Source: Lagopus muta (lineage: Eukaryota > Chordata > Aves > Galliformes > Phasianidae). From it: DNA of 64,000 nucleotides. The position numbers and the translations under genes are program-made. Every line of letters starts with the position of its first letter. The first letter of the stretch is position 1. A model generated the notes under the pieces. The model ran no database searches and was not told the DNA's origin. It saw only the letters and a program-made list of their open reading frames with translations. This document shows, piece by piece, positions 38,401 through 46,375 of the stretch. The stretch lies in assembly GCF_023343835.1 (NCBI RefSeq), contig NC_064472.1, positions 9,911,469 through 9,975,468 of the forward strand. Direction: 5' to 3'.

Positions 38401-39724
38401 AGTGTGCCCAGGTGGCCAAGAGGGCCAACGGCATCCTGGCCTGCATTAGAAATGGTGTGGCCAGCAGGAGCAGGGAGGTGATCATCCCCCTCTACTCAGC
38501 TCTGGTGAGGCCGCACCTCGAGTGCTGTGTTCAGTTTTGGGCCCTTCACTACAAGAAAGACATTGAGGCCCTGGAATGTGTCCAGAGAAGGGCAACAAAA
38601 CTGGTGAGGGGTCTGGAGCACAAACCTTATGAGGAGTGGCTGAGGGAGCTGGGATTGTTCAGTCTGGAGAAGAGGAGGCTCAGGGGAGACCTCATTGCAC
38701 TCTACAACTTCCTGAAGGGAGGCTGTGGTGCAAAAGGGTCTGGCCTCTTCTCCCAGGCAAATAGTAGGACCCGAGGAAATGGCCAGAAGTTATACCAGAG
38801 GAGGTTTAGGTTGGATATTAGGAGAAACTTTTTCTCTCAAAGGGTGGTCAGGCACTGGAATGGCTGCCCAGGGAGGTGGTGGAGTCGCCATCCCTGCCAG
38901 TGTTCAAGAGGCACCTGGATGAGGAGCTACGAGAGATGGTTTAGTGCTTGTGGCACTGATAGGAATGGGAGGGTGGTTGGACTGGATGATCTTGCAGGTC
39001 ATTTCCAACCTTATGATTCTGTGATTCTGTGATTCTATGTTCAGCTGTGTTCAGAGGAAAAGGCTTCCCTGTGGAGGCTGGCTTGGTGCAGGACCATCCC
39101 AAGAGCCCCAGGTCTGTGTGGCTGGTGGGACACCTCCGGGGATCAGCACCACTAAATCACGCTGCCCTCCACAGGGATGGTGCCAGCCGGAGTGGGATCT
39201 TCTGTGCTGCCAGCTTCCTGTGTGAGCAGATCCAAAGTGAGGGGCTGGTTGATGTATCTCAGGCTGTGAGGATGCTGAAGAGGCGGCGGAGGCAGCTGAT
39301 TAAAGATGTGGTAGGTGTTGATTTCACACTCATCTGGGAACTGGAGCAATAGTGGAGCACTGGTGAAGAACTGATGGGTGCCCAGGTGCCTGCCCTGCAC
39401 CCACCTCACCACCAGCTCCAGGTCCTTGAGGCCATCATGCGACTCCTGTCTGGGAGTGAATATCAGATACTGTGCCATGGGCGCTGGCACTCCTCCCAGG
39501 CCCAGATGGCCACAGCATTGGGATAGCCTAACTCTCAGCCAGATGGGGATGTACCTACCCCTGGCTTTCTCTTGGAGATTGTGGCAACCATGCTGGCCTT
39601 CCTAAGGTATTCTGGTAGCAGGTACTTATCTGAATCCTTCTGTCTACAGGAGCAGTATGGGCTGTGCTATAAACTAGCCCTCAGTTACTTGAATTCATTT
39701 GAAACCTATGGCAATTTCAAGTAA
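20373..39724 (+). CDS. Gene A: sushi/FN3 receptor-type tyrosine phosphatase, R2B-like
   Basis: Predicted single-pass receptor of about 1338 residues. Exons: 20373-20475, 23072-23323, 23732-23974, 24628-24861, 26238-26474, 27125-27415, 27791-27888, 28552-28738, 28821-28923, 29362-29608, 29763-29802, 30388-30493, 30644-30711, 30954-31096, 31231-31318, 31606-31676, 31767-31803, 32531-32628, 32783-32899, 33924-34081, 34157-34292, 34971-35120, 35260-35359, 36097-36176, 36554-36688, 37043-37168, 37588-37745, 39175-39310 and 39650-39724. All phases fit and no frame lesion was seen. Domains: signal peptide, four sushi, two FN3, R2B-like juxtamembrane, transmembrane helix (about 686-710), PTP D1 (about 785-1069) and D2 (about 1102-1320). 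Known R2B phosphatases (PTPRK/M/T/U) carry MAM and Ig domains where this has sushi repeats. The role is inferred: a surface receptor that dephosphorylates phosphotyrosine proteins. Donor GTGCGG after 30711 is weak. Confidence 0.85.
20476..23071. other. Gene A intron 1
   Basis: About 2.6 kb with no recognised exon. Many 60-100-codon ORFs on both strands lack sushi cysteine patterns. From about 22926 the sequence belongs to the duplicated sushi unit described at 23072 and 24628. Confidence 0.45.
23072..23323 (+). CDS. Gene A sushi (CCP) domain 1
   Basis: Phase 1-1 exon of 84 codons with the four sushi cysteines (EQC, LSC, IKC, VQC) and the late Trp (YVWMG). An 18-nt direct repeat at 23093-23110 and 23111-23128 adds six residues (DYRLQW twice) just after the first cysteine. 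The near-twin exon at 24628 lacks this. The insertion is in frame. Confidence 0.85.
23732..23974 (+). CDS. Gene A sushi (CCP) domain 2
   Basis: Phase 1-1 exon of 81 codons with cysteines in [20 protein letters not shown] and VQCLG. The exon is of the 'EMC/ETCQRP' subtype that recurs at 45370-45612 (gene C), 54767-55009 (gene B) and, decayed, at 25762. Acceptor and donor (GTAAGT) are good. Confidence 0.85.
24063..24482 (-). repeat. CR1 LINE reverse-transcriptase fragment
   Basis: The minus strand carries a decayed CR1 RT segment, with [11 protein letters not shown] and other recognisable pieces. It sits in the intron between sushi exons 2 and 3 of gene A and ends where the duplicated sushi unit begins. 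Confidence 0.75.
24628..24861 (+). CDS. Gene A sushi (CCP) domain 3
   Basis: Phase 1-1 exon of 78 codons with cysteines in [20 protein letters not shown] and VSCKG. Apart from the missing six-residue insertion and a changed C-terminal end, it is nearly identical to the exon at 23072-23323. The similarity extends into the upstream intron, so it is a recent tandem duplicate. Confidence 0.85.
25762..25998 (+). pseudogene. Decayed sushi exon of gene A
   Basis: The acceptor (aaatag then aaatgtgcc) and the first half ([21 protein letters not shown]) match the intact gene B exon 54767-55009. The second half is degraded. The third sushi cysteine is lost (IRI in place of VRC) and the conserved Trp is lost (VYKG for LWLG). 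The donor GT is mutated: the paralogue reads tgtgtgggtaagg and this copy reads tgcctgaataaagg. The reading frame stays open for another 200 nt, which can mislead gene callers. I treat the exon as skipped. Confidence 0.7.
26100..26670 (+). repeat. Second inverted-repeat arm (sushi 4 of gene A)
   Basis: The segment, including sushi exon 26238-26474 and both flanks, matches the reverse complement of about 55130-55735 in gene B. Shared text runs from ggggaagtgggaggtgctgc through the exon into the downstream intron (cttatgtaggcacacatgg). Gene A lacks a short stretch present in gene B in the preceding intron. Confidence 0.8.
26238..26474 (+). CDS. Gene A sushi (CCP) domain 4
   Basis: Phase 1-1 exon of 79 codons with cysteines in [20 protein letters not shown] and MRCVG, and Trp in SIWFMKN. 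It and its flanking introns are nearly identical to gene B exon 55324-55560 in inverted orientation. Confidence 0.85.
27125..27415 (+). CDS. Gene A fibronectin III domain 1
   Basis: Phase 1-1 exon of 97 codons. FN3 hallmarks are SIKLNWTC, an internal Cys pair and [14 protein letters not shown]. It lies inside the large inverted repeat and is essentially identical to gene C exon 44527-44817. A diverged copy is gene B exon 53498-53788. Confidence 0.85.
27791..28738 (+). CDS. Gene A fibronectin III domain 2 (two exons)
   Basis: Exons 27791-27888 and 28552-28738 join in phase 0 to form one FN3 domain ([22 protein letters not shown] | [23 protein letters not shown]). An FN3 domain split after GYQ by a phase 0 intron is expected for receptor phosphatases. 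Confidence 0.83.
28821..29802 (+). CDS. Gene A juxtamembrane ectodomain (three exons)
   Basis: Exons 28821-28923, 29362-29608 and 29763-29802 encode a segment with [45 protein letters not shown] and [13 protein letters not shown]. The pattern resembles the membrane-proximal region of R2B phosphatases (AA..., VLGD..., NAPL.P...Y). It starts phase 1 and ends phase 1, so skipping all three keeps the frame, as gene B appears to do. Confidence 0.75.
29020..29345 (+). repeat. C/T-rich low-complexity tract in gene A intron
   Basis: About 325 nt of degenerate CCCCAT/CCTCATC pyrimidine repeats lie between juxtamembrane exons. The reverse-complement copy is at 42605-42935 in gene C. Long ORFs that cross it are composition artefacts. 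Confidence 0.8.
30388..30711 (+). CDS. Gene A transmembrane and stop-transfer exons
   Basis: Exon 30388-30493 encodes a hydrophobic helix ([19 protein letters not shown]), followed across the splice by basic RQKCNR. Exon 30644-30711 encodes the short cytoplasmic stop-transfer segment ending KRRRG. Both lie just outside the inverted repeat and do not resemble the gene C transmembrane sequence. Confidence 0.82.
30954..35120 (+). CDS. Gene A PTP domain D1 (catalytic)
   Basis: Exons 30954-31096, 31231-31318, 31606-31676, 31767-31803, 32531-32628, 32783-32899, 33924-34081, 34157-34292 and 34971-35120. All classical PTP landmarks are present in order: [49 protein letters not shown], the WPD loop (QWPDHEVP), the P-loop [10 protein letters not shown] (cysteine at the end of exon 33924-34081, near residue 973) and [11 protein letters not shown]. 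General acid Asp, nucleophile Cys and P-loop Arg are all kept, so D1 should be active. Confidence 0.88.
31975..32206 (+). repeat. CR1 LINE 3' end in a gene A intron
   Basis: The segment reads ggttggatattagggaaaaa early on and ends with ggactaggtgatttt and ccaaccttgtgattctat. These are CR1 3' sequences, in sense with the gene. Confidence 0.85.
35260..39724 (+). CDS. Gene A PTP domain D2 (degenerate) and C-terminus
   Basis: Exons 35260-35359, 36097-36176, 36554-36688, 37043-37168, 37588-37745, 39175-39310 and 39650-39724. D2 keeps the fold ([28 protein letters not shown]) but the WPD loop reads DWPMQY and the P-loop reads TCWDGASRSG. His is replaced by Thr and Ser-Ala by Trp-Asp, so it should be a pseudophosphatase, as D2 domains usually are. 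The last exon gives [13 protein letters not shown] and ends TYGNFK before TAA at 39722-39724. Confidence 0.85.
35531..35780 (-). repeat. CR1 LINE 3' end in a gene A intron
   Basis: Starts tatcatagaatcatacagaa on the plus strand, then a CR1 tail in antisense to gene A, 5'-truncated. It lies in the D1-D2 linker intron. Confidence 0.82.
35895..35960. repeat. Interstitial telomere-like repeat
   Basis: About four perfect or near-perfect CCCTAA units (35895-35920) are followed by degenerate CCAACC/CACCCTAACC units. They lie in the gene A intron 35360-36096, next to a CR1 tail. Confidence 0.7.
37868..39038 (+). repeat. Internally deleted CR1 LINE in a gene A intron
   Basis: The segment carries CR1 ORF2 pieces: the start of the RT region ([20 protein letters not shown], then [12 protein letters not shown] near 38370). 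The RT core is missing and is replaced by the ORF2 3' region ([17 protein letters not shown]). The 3'UTR ends in gattctgtgattctatg. The long ORF at 38391-39032 belongs to this element, not to gene A. Confidence 0.9.
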
Positions 39725-40526
39725 GAGACATGGTCACAGCCCACCTCTGGCCAGGACTTCAACCTTCTTGTGGAAGCAATGGAAACCAGAGGAGATGTGC
39801 ACAGCCCCAGGATCACAAAATCATTAAAGCTGGAAAGACCACTGAAATCACCTAGTCCAACCATGCTTTACTCCTCCCATAAGCCACCCTAAGGGCCATC
39901 TGCAGCTAGACAACAACAGGCTGGACCGTCTCCAAATTGTAGACAGAATTTCAAACATGAACATGGCTCTTTGCCCAGAGTTTTGGCAGGACTTTACTTG
40001 GCACCACAACGTGAGTATGCTAAGCAGAGGATAGGCACCAGGCCTTGATGTGTACAGGCCAAGGATGCAAAGAACTAACTTTCCCATCTAGTCTCCCCTT
40101 CAGACATCCTCAGTGAAAGTGGGGTAGCTGCACTAATGCCCCACTTGTGCTCCATCAGGAGCACCAAACCACCGTGAGATCTCCTGCAGGGCTGGAGCAC
40201 AGGCCATCTGTCCTGCTTTGGGGGAAGCAGCAAGCTTGTGCCCAAGAAGAGCCAGGGAAGGGATAATCCACAGCCCCACAGGGATGACCTATTCCTTCCC
40301 ACACCACTCAGTCCATTCCTGCTGCTGCATCTTCCCGATGCTGGTCCTCCAGGTGCCACAGCCCTGACAGTGCCAGAGAGGCTCCCTTACAAACCTGCCT
40401 GTCCCACCGTGGAAATCCAAATTGAATGTCCATACTTTGAACGTTGTCCAGGAGAGGCTGCTGCACCACACTGTAGAATGTCTGTCAGGACTCACCCCAT
40501 AGCTCTATCTGTGTATCACCAATAAA
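39725..40526 (+). other. Gene A 3'UTR and polyadenylation signal
   Basis: About 800 nt follow the stop. A short antisense CR1 remnant lies at about 39811-39915. An AATAAA hexamer is at 40521-40526, followed by the GT-rich stretch ggtggtggtgagc, so cleavage is expected near 40545. Confidence 0.65.
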
Positions 40527-40793
40527 GGCTCTGTGATGGCTTCAGTGGTGGTGGTGAGCTCTGATCTCCACTTTTCTTCCAGGTTTGATCTGACATGGGG
40601 GCTACAAAGAAACACGGGCCCTCAGCTCTACCCACAGTGTTTGCACAGAACACAGTTCCACCCAAGATGTGTGCTGGCATCATCTCAGCAAGACACAGTT
40701 CTGTCAACACCCCACAGGGAGCACAGCTCCCTATGGGCAATGAGGGGACGAGGCAGGAGCTGTAGCATGGCAGGCAGCCTCCTCCAAACTTCA

Positions 40794-40799
40794 TTTATT
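40794..40799 (-). terminator. Polyadenylation signal of gene C
   Basis: AATAAA on the minus strand, about 555 nt after the gene C stop. The gene A signal on the other strand is at 40521-40526, so the two genes end tail to tail roughly 230 nt apart. Confidence 0.6.
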
Positions 40800-41353
40800 G
40801 GTTTTCAGGACAGGGCAGACAGGTTGGCAAGGGCAATGCAGTCACATCAAGCTCAAGCAGAGCACTGGGTTTGAGTGGATTTCAGCATAGGGGGGAGATT
40901 GAGTGAGGAACCCAGGACATGGCAGAAGCACAAAGCATCCTTCAGCCCGAACCCCTCTGGGAATTTCTGTGTACAATGCTCACAGTCAAGAAAACAAAGG
41001 CAAAGTCTAAAAAATGAAACTGCAGAAAATCCCATTGAAAAATTACAGAACTTACAAGGGTAAATAAAAGCTGAGAATAAAAAGTTTACGACCCTCCTTC
41101 CTGCTTTCCACCTGCTCTGCTGAAATGGATAGGAGACTTAGTCTGGTGATGGTCACAGGAGAGCCAGTGTTGATTCAAGTGCAACCACATCTTCTCTGTA
41201 TCACTGCTGTTACTCTGACAAGAACTACAGGCGGGAGCTGGGAGAGCAGCTTTCCAGCCTGGCTGGGGCACAAGGGGACATGTCCAAGAAGAGGATGAGC
41301 ATATGATTCTCCCAAAGGTCAGGATCTCCTGGCTCCAATTTTTCTCTATCTTT

Positions 41354-41575
41354 TTAATTACTCTCCTTAGCTTTGATGGACACAGCCTTCCTTCTCCTGC
41401 AAAGGCAAAGGGCAGTCCTGAGCAAAGGGCTGCTTGTGAGAGAAGGTTGTTCTGCTGAACCACTTTCCCCATCCTACTCACCTGGACTGCACAAACCACA
41501 TGATGCCTGCAAACAGGAGGATCAGCACCAAAAGCACAACCACTCCAATCACAATCCCTGGCCATGGTGGCTGAC
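41354..41575 (-). CDS. Gene C transmembrane and short-tail exons
   Basis: The helix exon 41575-41482 ends in phase 2 (WFVQSR) with donor GTGAGT. The tail exon 41396-41354 is homologous to gene B exon 51448-51402 (shared RRRKAV-IKA) but diverges at the ITAM. Gene B continues EEDHYV, gene C reads KESN then stop. An antisense-strand AATAAA for this gene is at 40799-40794. Confidence 0.78.
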
Positions 41576-44500
41576 CTGAAACTAACAAACAGCCAGGGGT
41601 GAGTGCCACAGCCTGCGCCACGTCTGCACAGACACTGACCATGGAAGTAGATGTCTGCAAGTGTGCAGAGGTGACTGCAGGATCGGGATATCTGTGGGAT
41701 CAAGGATCATATATGAGATATGAGATGCTGGGTGCGATGCCCTTCAGCATGGGCATGCCTCCATGCATTTCCCTCAGCACAAAGCTGGGCAAGGCGTTTG
41801 TGTTTCTGGGGTTGCATGTGGACTGGGGCAGCATTAGGACCGAGATGGGAGGAGAGATGATGGCATGGAAGCTGCAGGGGGTCCAGCTGCAGCCATGCAC
41901 ACCTGCCCAAAAGGCCAGGGGTACCAAAGCCTGTGCACCCACAGAGAGCCTCAGGATCCAGAGAGCATCCAAGAAGATGGAGGTAGGAACCGGTTATAGC
42001 AGGTAAATACTCCCAGTATCTGGGAAACAGAAGTTTCCTCTGCTCCCACAAGAGCTGCTGGACTGCCCAGCTCCTGTCCTTGCAAGGATATGGGCTGGGA
42101 AAAGGGGGGATACAGAAAGACCCTCAGGCACAGGTGTGGGGCAGAGGAACCACTTACCCATGGAGAAGCTGTAGCACACGCAGGTGAACGTCTCCGCCTG
42201 TTGAAGGGCACAGGACGGAGCTCAGAGCAATCCCACGTCAGCCACCACACACCAAGGAGCTGCCACCCAGGGCCACCAAAGGCCCCAGCCGTGGCTGAGG
42301 ACACGGCGGTCGCTGCCGCGCCCCGTGCACAAGAGCCCCCGGCACGGGTACCTGCGGTGAGCGCCGGGCGAGGCGCAGCAGGGCGGTGTAATCCCATCCT
42401 GGGTGCAGGGGAGCGTTGTGGAAGCCGTGCCCGCGGGCCCCGTCACCCAGCACGAAGTCCGTGGGCGCGCTGAGGTTGAGCACGGCGGCCACGTAGGGGT
42501 CAGCAGGGTGGCTGTGGTTGGAGGGCTGCAGCTCCCCCGAGCAGGCGTCTTCCAGCCCCGTGCTGTTGTGTGTCACCGCCACGAGCAGCTGGTGCTCACT
42601 GCAAGGCAGGGCTGTGAGAGGGGGATGGGGATGAGGGGACACGGGGAAGGGGATGAGAGCGACATGGGGATGAGCTGGGGAGCAGGGACAGGGATAGGAA
42701 TGAGGACAGCAATGAGAGCAGACGGGGAAGGGGATGAGGATGGGGATGGGGAAGGGGATAGGAACAAGAATAGGGATGGAGATTGGGGTGGAGGAAGGGA
42801 CGGGGGTGTGGAATGGGGGTGGGGAAGAGATAGGAATGTGGATGGGTGGTGAGGAGGGGGATGGGAATGAGGTTGGAGATGGAGGTAGGGCAGTGAGATG
42901 GGGATGAGGATGGAGAAAGTGAGGCTGTGGGGGTGGTAATAGAGACGGGAATGGAGAGAGGTGGACAGAGGCAGCTTAAGGGATGCAGCACTGCTCAGGG
43001 CTGCAAGAGCAGAGCAGCCGGGGCTGCGCTCACCTCGCTGCCTCAGGGTGCTGGGAGATGGGGTGCAGGGGAAGCACGGCTGTGCCCTGAGATGGAGAGG
43101 TATGGAGCAGGAGGCGGGAGCAGCCATCGGGCGTCTCTGCAGAGGAAGATCCCCATGATGAGCCTCAGCAGACTGGCACGGGGGGGCAGGAGGAGGAGCT
43201 GCGTGCGGAGACCCTCACCTGAGCCGCTGGTGTGAAACTGTGATGCAGCTCCGGGACCCACGGCTGTGAGGCCCCGCACGGCCACCGCATATGTGGTGCC
43301 GGGGCCGTAGGCGGGCAGTGGGTGCTCCGTGGTCTGGCTGCTCAGCCTCAGCCGCTCGATCTGCAGGAAGCCGCCGTCCTGCAAGGCCCTGGCCGTGACG
43401 TTCAGCTGGGGACAGGACACGGAGCTGGAGGGCAGCGGCCACGATCCTGCAGGAACCTGCCCACACCACAGCCAGGCAGCAAGACGTTGCTCTGCTCCTC
43501 CTGCCCCTGTTCCTATCCCAGCTCTTGCAAGTGCCCAGAGAGCTCAGCGGGAGCCTCGGCCCTGTGTGTGTGTGAGCAAAGCGTCAGTGCTGAGCAGAGC
43601 AGGGCAGGAAAGACTCTGGAGCTAACCCTCTAGGTAGCACCAGAGCAGCTGCAGAAAACGGAGTTGCTTAGACTGTGCCTTTGCTCTGCAAGCCCTCTGC
43701 AAGGCATCCTCAAGATTTGTGAATCACGTCACAAATTGAGGTGGCTACAAGCTGGGTGCAGCGCTCTCCTCCCTCAGCCCTGCTTCTAGCACTGCAAACC
43801 ACAGCCTTTGTCATGGCCAGAGAAAAGATAAGAATGCAAGAGGCACAGGAAAGCCTGTAAGGCCACCCCGCCAAATACATCACTGGGGACTGAGGACCAC
43901 TGAGAGGAAGTCGGAAATGCTCAAATTCATGACAGCCAGAAATTCAGCACGTGGATGGGTGACTGCTGGTCCTCAGGGCTTTCCATGGTCTGCACACCTG
44001 CGTGCACAGAGCTGTCAGCAGGGAGGGAGGGGCTGGGTGGGGGCCCCTGGTACCTGGTACCCAACGATCTCCCCTTGGCAGGAGGGCAGCGCCTTCCACC
44101 TGAGGGTTCCCGTTCTGGCATCCAGCTGCAGCTGCTCCGGCTTCTGCGGCACTGGAAGCGCAGGAAAACGGAGTCACAAGTGGGGCTGGCAGAGAAGGTC
44201 TGAGCCCACATCAGGATGCCCTCAGCTACTGCCCAGGGGCAGGCTGTGCAGCAAACCCAAGCACGCTTTGTGCCACAACAGGAGCGTGGATTTCACAACA
44301 GCAGGAGCAGCGATGGTGTGGTGAGGAGGGCGGGGTAGGAAGGAAAGAGCTCTGCTCCAGGACTCTGCACAGCCTCTTCTGCATGCAGCCCCAATGCCAG
44401 CACCATCACAGCAGGGAGGGATGCTCAGAATGAAGTGCTGGGCAAAGGTCACCTCTCTCTGCCTTTCTGCTGGTGAACCAGCCCAGGAATGCCCCTTCCC

Positions 44501-46375
44501 TCCTGTACGATGCCATGGACACCTACCTGTTTCTTTTGTCCTGATCATCCATGAAAACAGGACTGTGCTGGGGGGCACCGAGATGGTGACAGTGTAGTCA
44601 GTGAAGGGCTGCAGGGGAGGACAGGTGAATGTTCCCCTCTGTCCGTGTAGGAGCTCCACTCCAGTGACCTCCTCAGCCTCACAAGGAGGTGAGGAAGGCC
44701 CTGCCAGCCGGCATGTGGCCTGCACGTGCTGGCAGGCATCAGGGAATCTGCAGGTCCAGTTCAGTTTGATGCTGGTGCTGGAAACCTCCAGGGTCGCAGG
44801 GACAACTTCTAGCACCTCTGCAAAGGAAGTATTGCAACAGGGTCAATTCCTTGCCTTCCGCTCCACCCTTGCAAGTGTGCTTGAGTTACATAGCTCTACT
44901 GCCAGCCCAGCTGAAGGGATGGGAAGCCAGAGGATGAGTCAGTACATGTCAGATCTCTGGATGGAGAAGTAGGTGAAGTTCGGATGGAAGTGAATGCAGC
45001 TCTGTGTGTGCACTTTCACTGTTCAAGGCAGTTTTCCCTACTCGCTCATAACCCAAAGTTGTCAGAGTCAGCCAGCATCTCACCTTTCAATCAGTATCTG
45101 CTTTATGACCTGTCCTGCTCTTCACAGACCTCTGTAGAGAGTTTCTTTTTCCTCAGTTTTTCACAGTGGTGAGGTAACAAGCTCTGGGTCACAATACAAA
45201 AGTGCCTTTCTGCACCACAGCCTCAGGAAGGTCTTGTGGGGAATAACGCACTATGCTGCTTTTTTCAGAATGCCCAGGAGATCTCAAGAGGAGCAGTAGC
45301 TCCAGAGACTCCAGGATCCTGCAGCTGCACCTCCTGCCTCCCCACCACATAGCCTGAAGCCTTCCTTACCCACACACTCCACTCTGGACCGAATGCGGAT
45401 CCAGGAACCACTGCTGGCTCTTCCCAGCCAAACTTCCCTGTAAACAGGTTTCCCATTAATGATGATCTGCACTTCTCTTGAACATCTGACTTGGGTGTAG
45501 GATGGCTGTAAACCCTCAGGGCAGCTCAACATCACTTCTTCATTTTTCTTATACTCCTGCAGATCTGGTTCCAGATGGAGTCCTGGGTCCCACCGGGGCC
45601 TTTTGCATGTTTCTGGCAGAGGTGGAAATGGGCTTAGTTGGGGCATGAAACAACAAGATGTCACAGAGAGCAATAGCACAGTGTCAGCACTCAAAAATGG
45701 TCCCTCCAGAGACCCAAGGGAGCGAGAAGGTGACAGATCTGTCTGCCATGAGTTGGCCAGGACAGTTATGCCTGCTCAGTCCTCCTCTGCCTGCTGGCTT
45801 GGACCTGATTCCAGCTAGCAATGCCCATTACCTTACTGAGCATGGCACTACCAGTCCTATAGGGGTGAGGAGTCTTTATACTGCTCAGAATAGGGAGCCC
45901 CTTGTCCCAAAGGGGCAGAGAAGTTGTCCCAGAAGTTCTGTACCATCTGCTCAACAGCCACAAAGAAGGGACATGTGACATGAACAACCACATTAATGCA
46001 AAGTTATGAGAACTGCTCACCTCCTGCTCCCAGGGACACTGCCCCGTACATGGAAGTGTGTTACATCCCAGCACTCACTGAGGCTTTCCCAGTACATGGA
46101 GCCTCACACCCTCCATCCCCAAATTCCCCCCAGAACATCCCTGGCATGGACATCACCTCTGCCCTCTGTGATGCCGTGCTGCACCTGGTAAAGACGCACA
46201 GCAAATGCAAGAGGAAGAGCAGAAATATGTTCACTTGTGAATAGAGTAGTGTCAAATTCTAACCTGTTCCTTGGGGTGCTCCTTGGACCAGGGAATCAGG
46301 TTCTTCCTGGCCCTGTGCTGCCAGCAGAGGAAAAAGGACCAGGAGAAAGTTCAGAGCCAGAAACTGCAGGGCCAT
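41354..46375 (-). CDS. Gene C: sushi/FN3 receptor with a short tail
   Basis: Predicted single-pass protein of about 485 residues. Exons in transcript order: 46375-46264 (signal), 45612-45370 (sushi), 44817-44527 (FN3-1), 44151-44054 and 43405-43219 (FN3-2), 43136-43034, 42598-42352 and 42197-42158 (juxtamembrane), 41575-41482 (transmembrane) and 41396-41354 (tail). All phases fit and no lesion was seen. From FN3-1 to the last juxtamembrane exon it is almost identical to gene A, introns included. The tail is RRRKAVSIKAKESN followed by TAA; it has no tyrosine motif and no phosphatase. The helix (IVIGVVVLLVLILLFAGI) has no charged residue that would pair with an ITAM adaptor. Possible roles are a decoy, an adhesion molecule or an unassisted ligand-binding receptor; these are inferences. 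Confidence 0.8.
41723..44869 (-). repeat. Right arm of 3.15-kb inverted repeat
   Basis: Reverse-complement partner of 27075-30236. It starts in the intron upstream of gene C FN3-1 and ends in the intron before its transmembrane exon, at the same places as in gene A. Confidence 0.9.
42158..44817 (-). CDS. Gene C FN3 and juxtamembrane exons
   Basis: Exons 44817-44527, 44151-44054, 43405-43219, 43136-43034, 42598-42352 and 42197-42158 mirror gene A exons 27125-29802 in sequence, length and phase. A visible difference is a Ser-to-Arg change in the DASTGTL motif. Intron sequences are also nearly identical. Confidence 0.84.
45370..45612 (-). CDS. Gene C sushi (CCP) domain
   Basis: Phase 1-1 exon of 81 codons with cysteines in [20 protein letters not shown] and VECVG, and Trp in VWLGR. 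It is the ETC/EMC subtype also seen in genes A and B. No other intact sushi exon was found between the leader and FN3-1. Confidence 0.84.
46264..46375 (-). CDS. Gene C signal-peptide exon
   Basis: The ATG at 46375-46373 opens MALQFLALNFLLVLF, a classical leader with probable cleavage after PLLAA-QG. The exon of 37 codons plus one base ends in phase 1 at a GTTAGA donor, matching the phase 1 sushi exon that follows. The GCATGG start context is reasonable. Confidence 0.72.

Noticed and set aside
38391-39032. 213-codon ORF on the plus strand
   Set aside because: It is the 3' part of CR1 ORF2 in a gene A intron, not a host gene.
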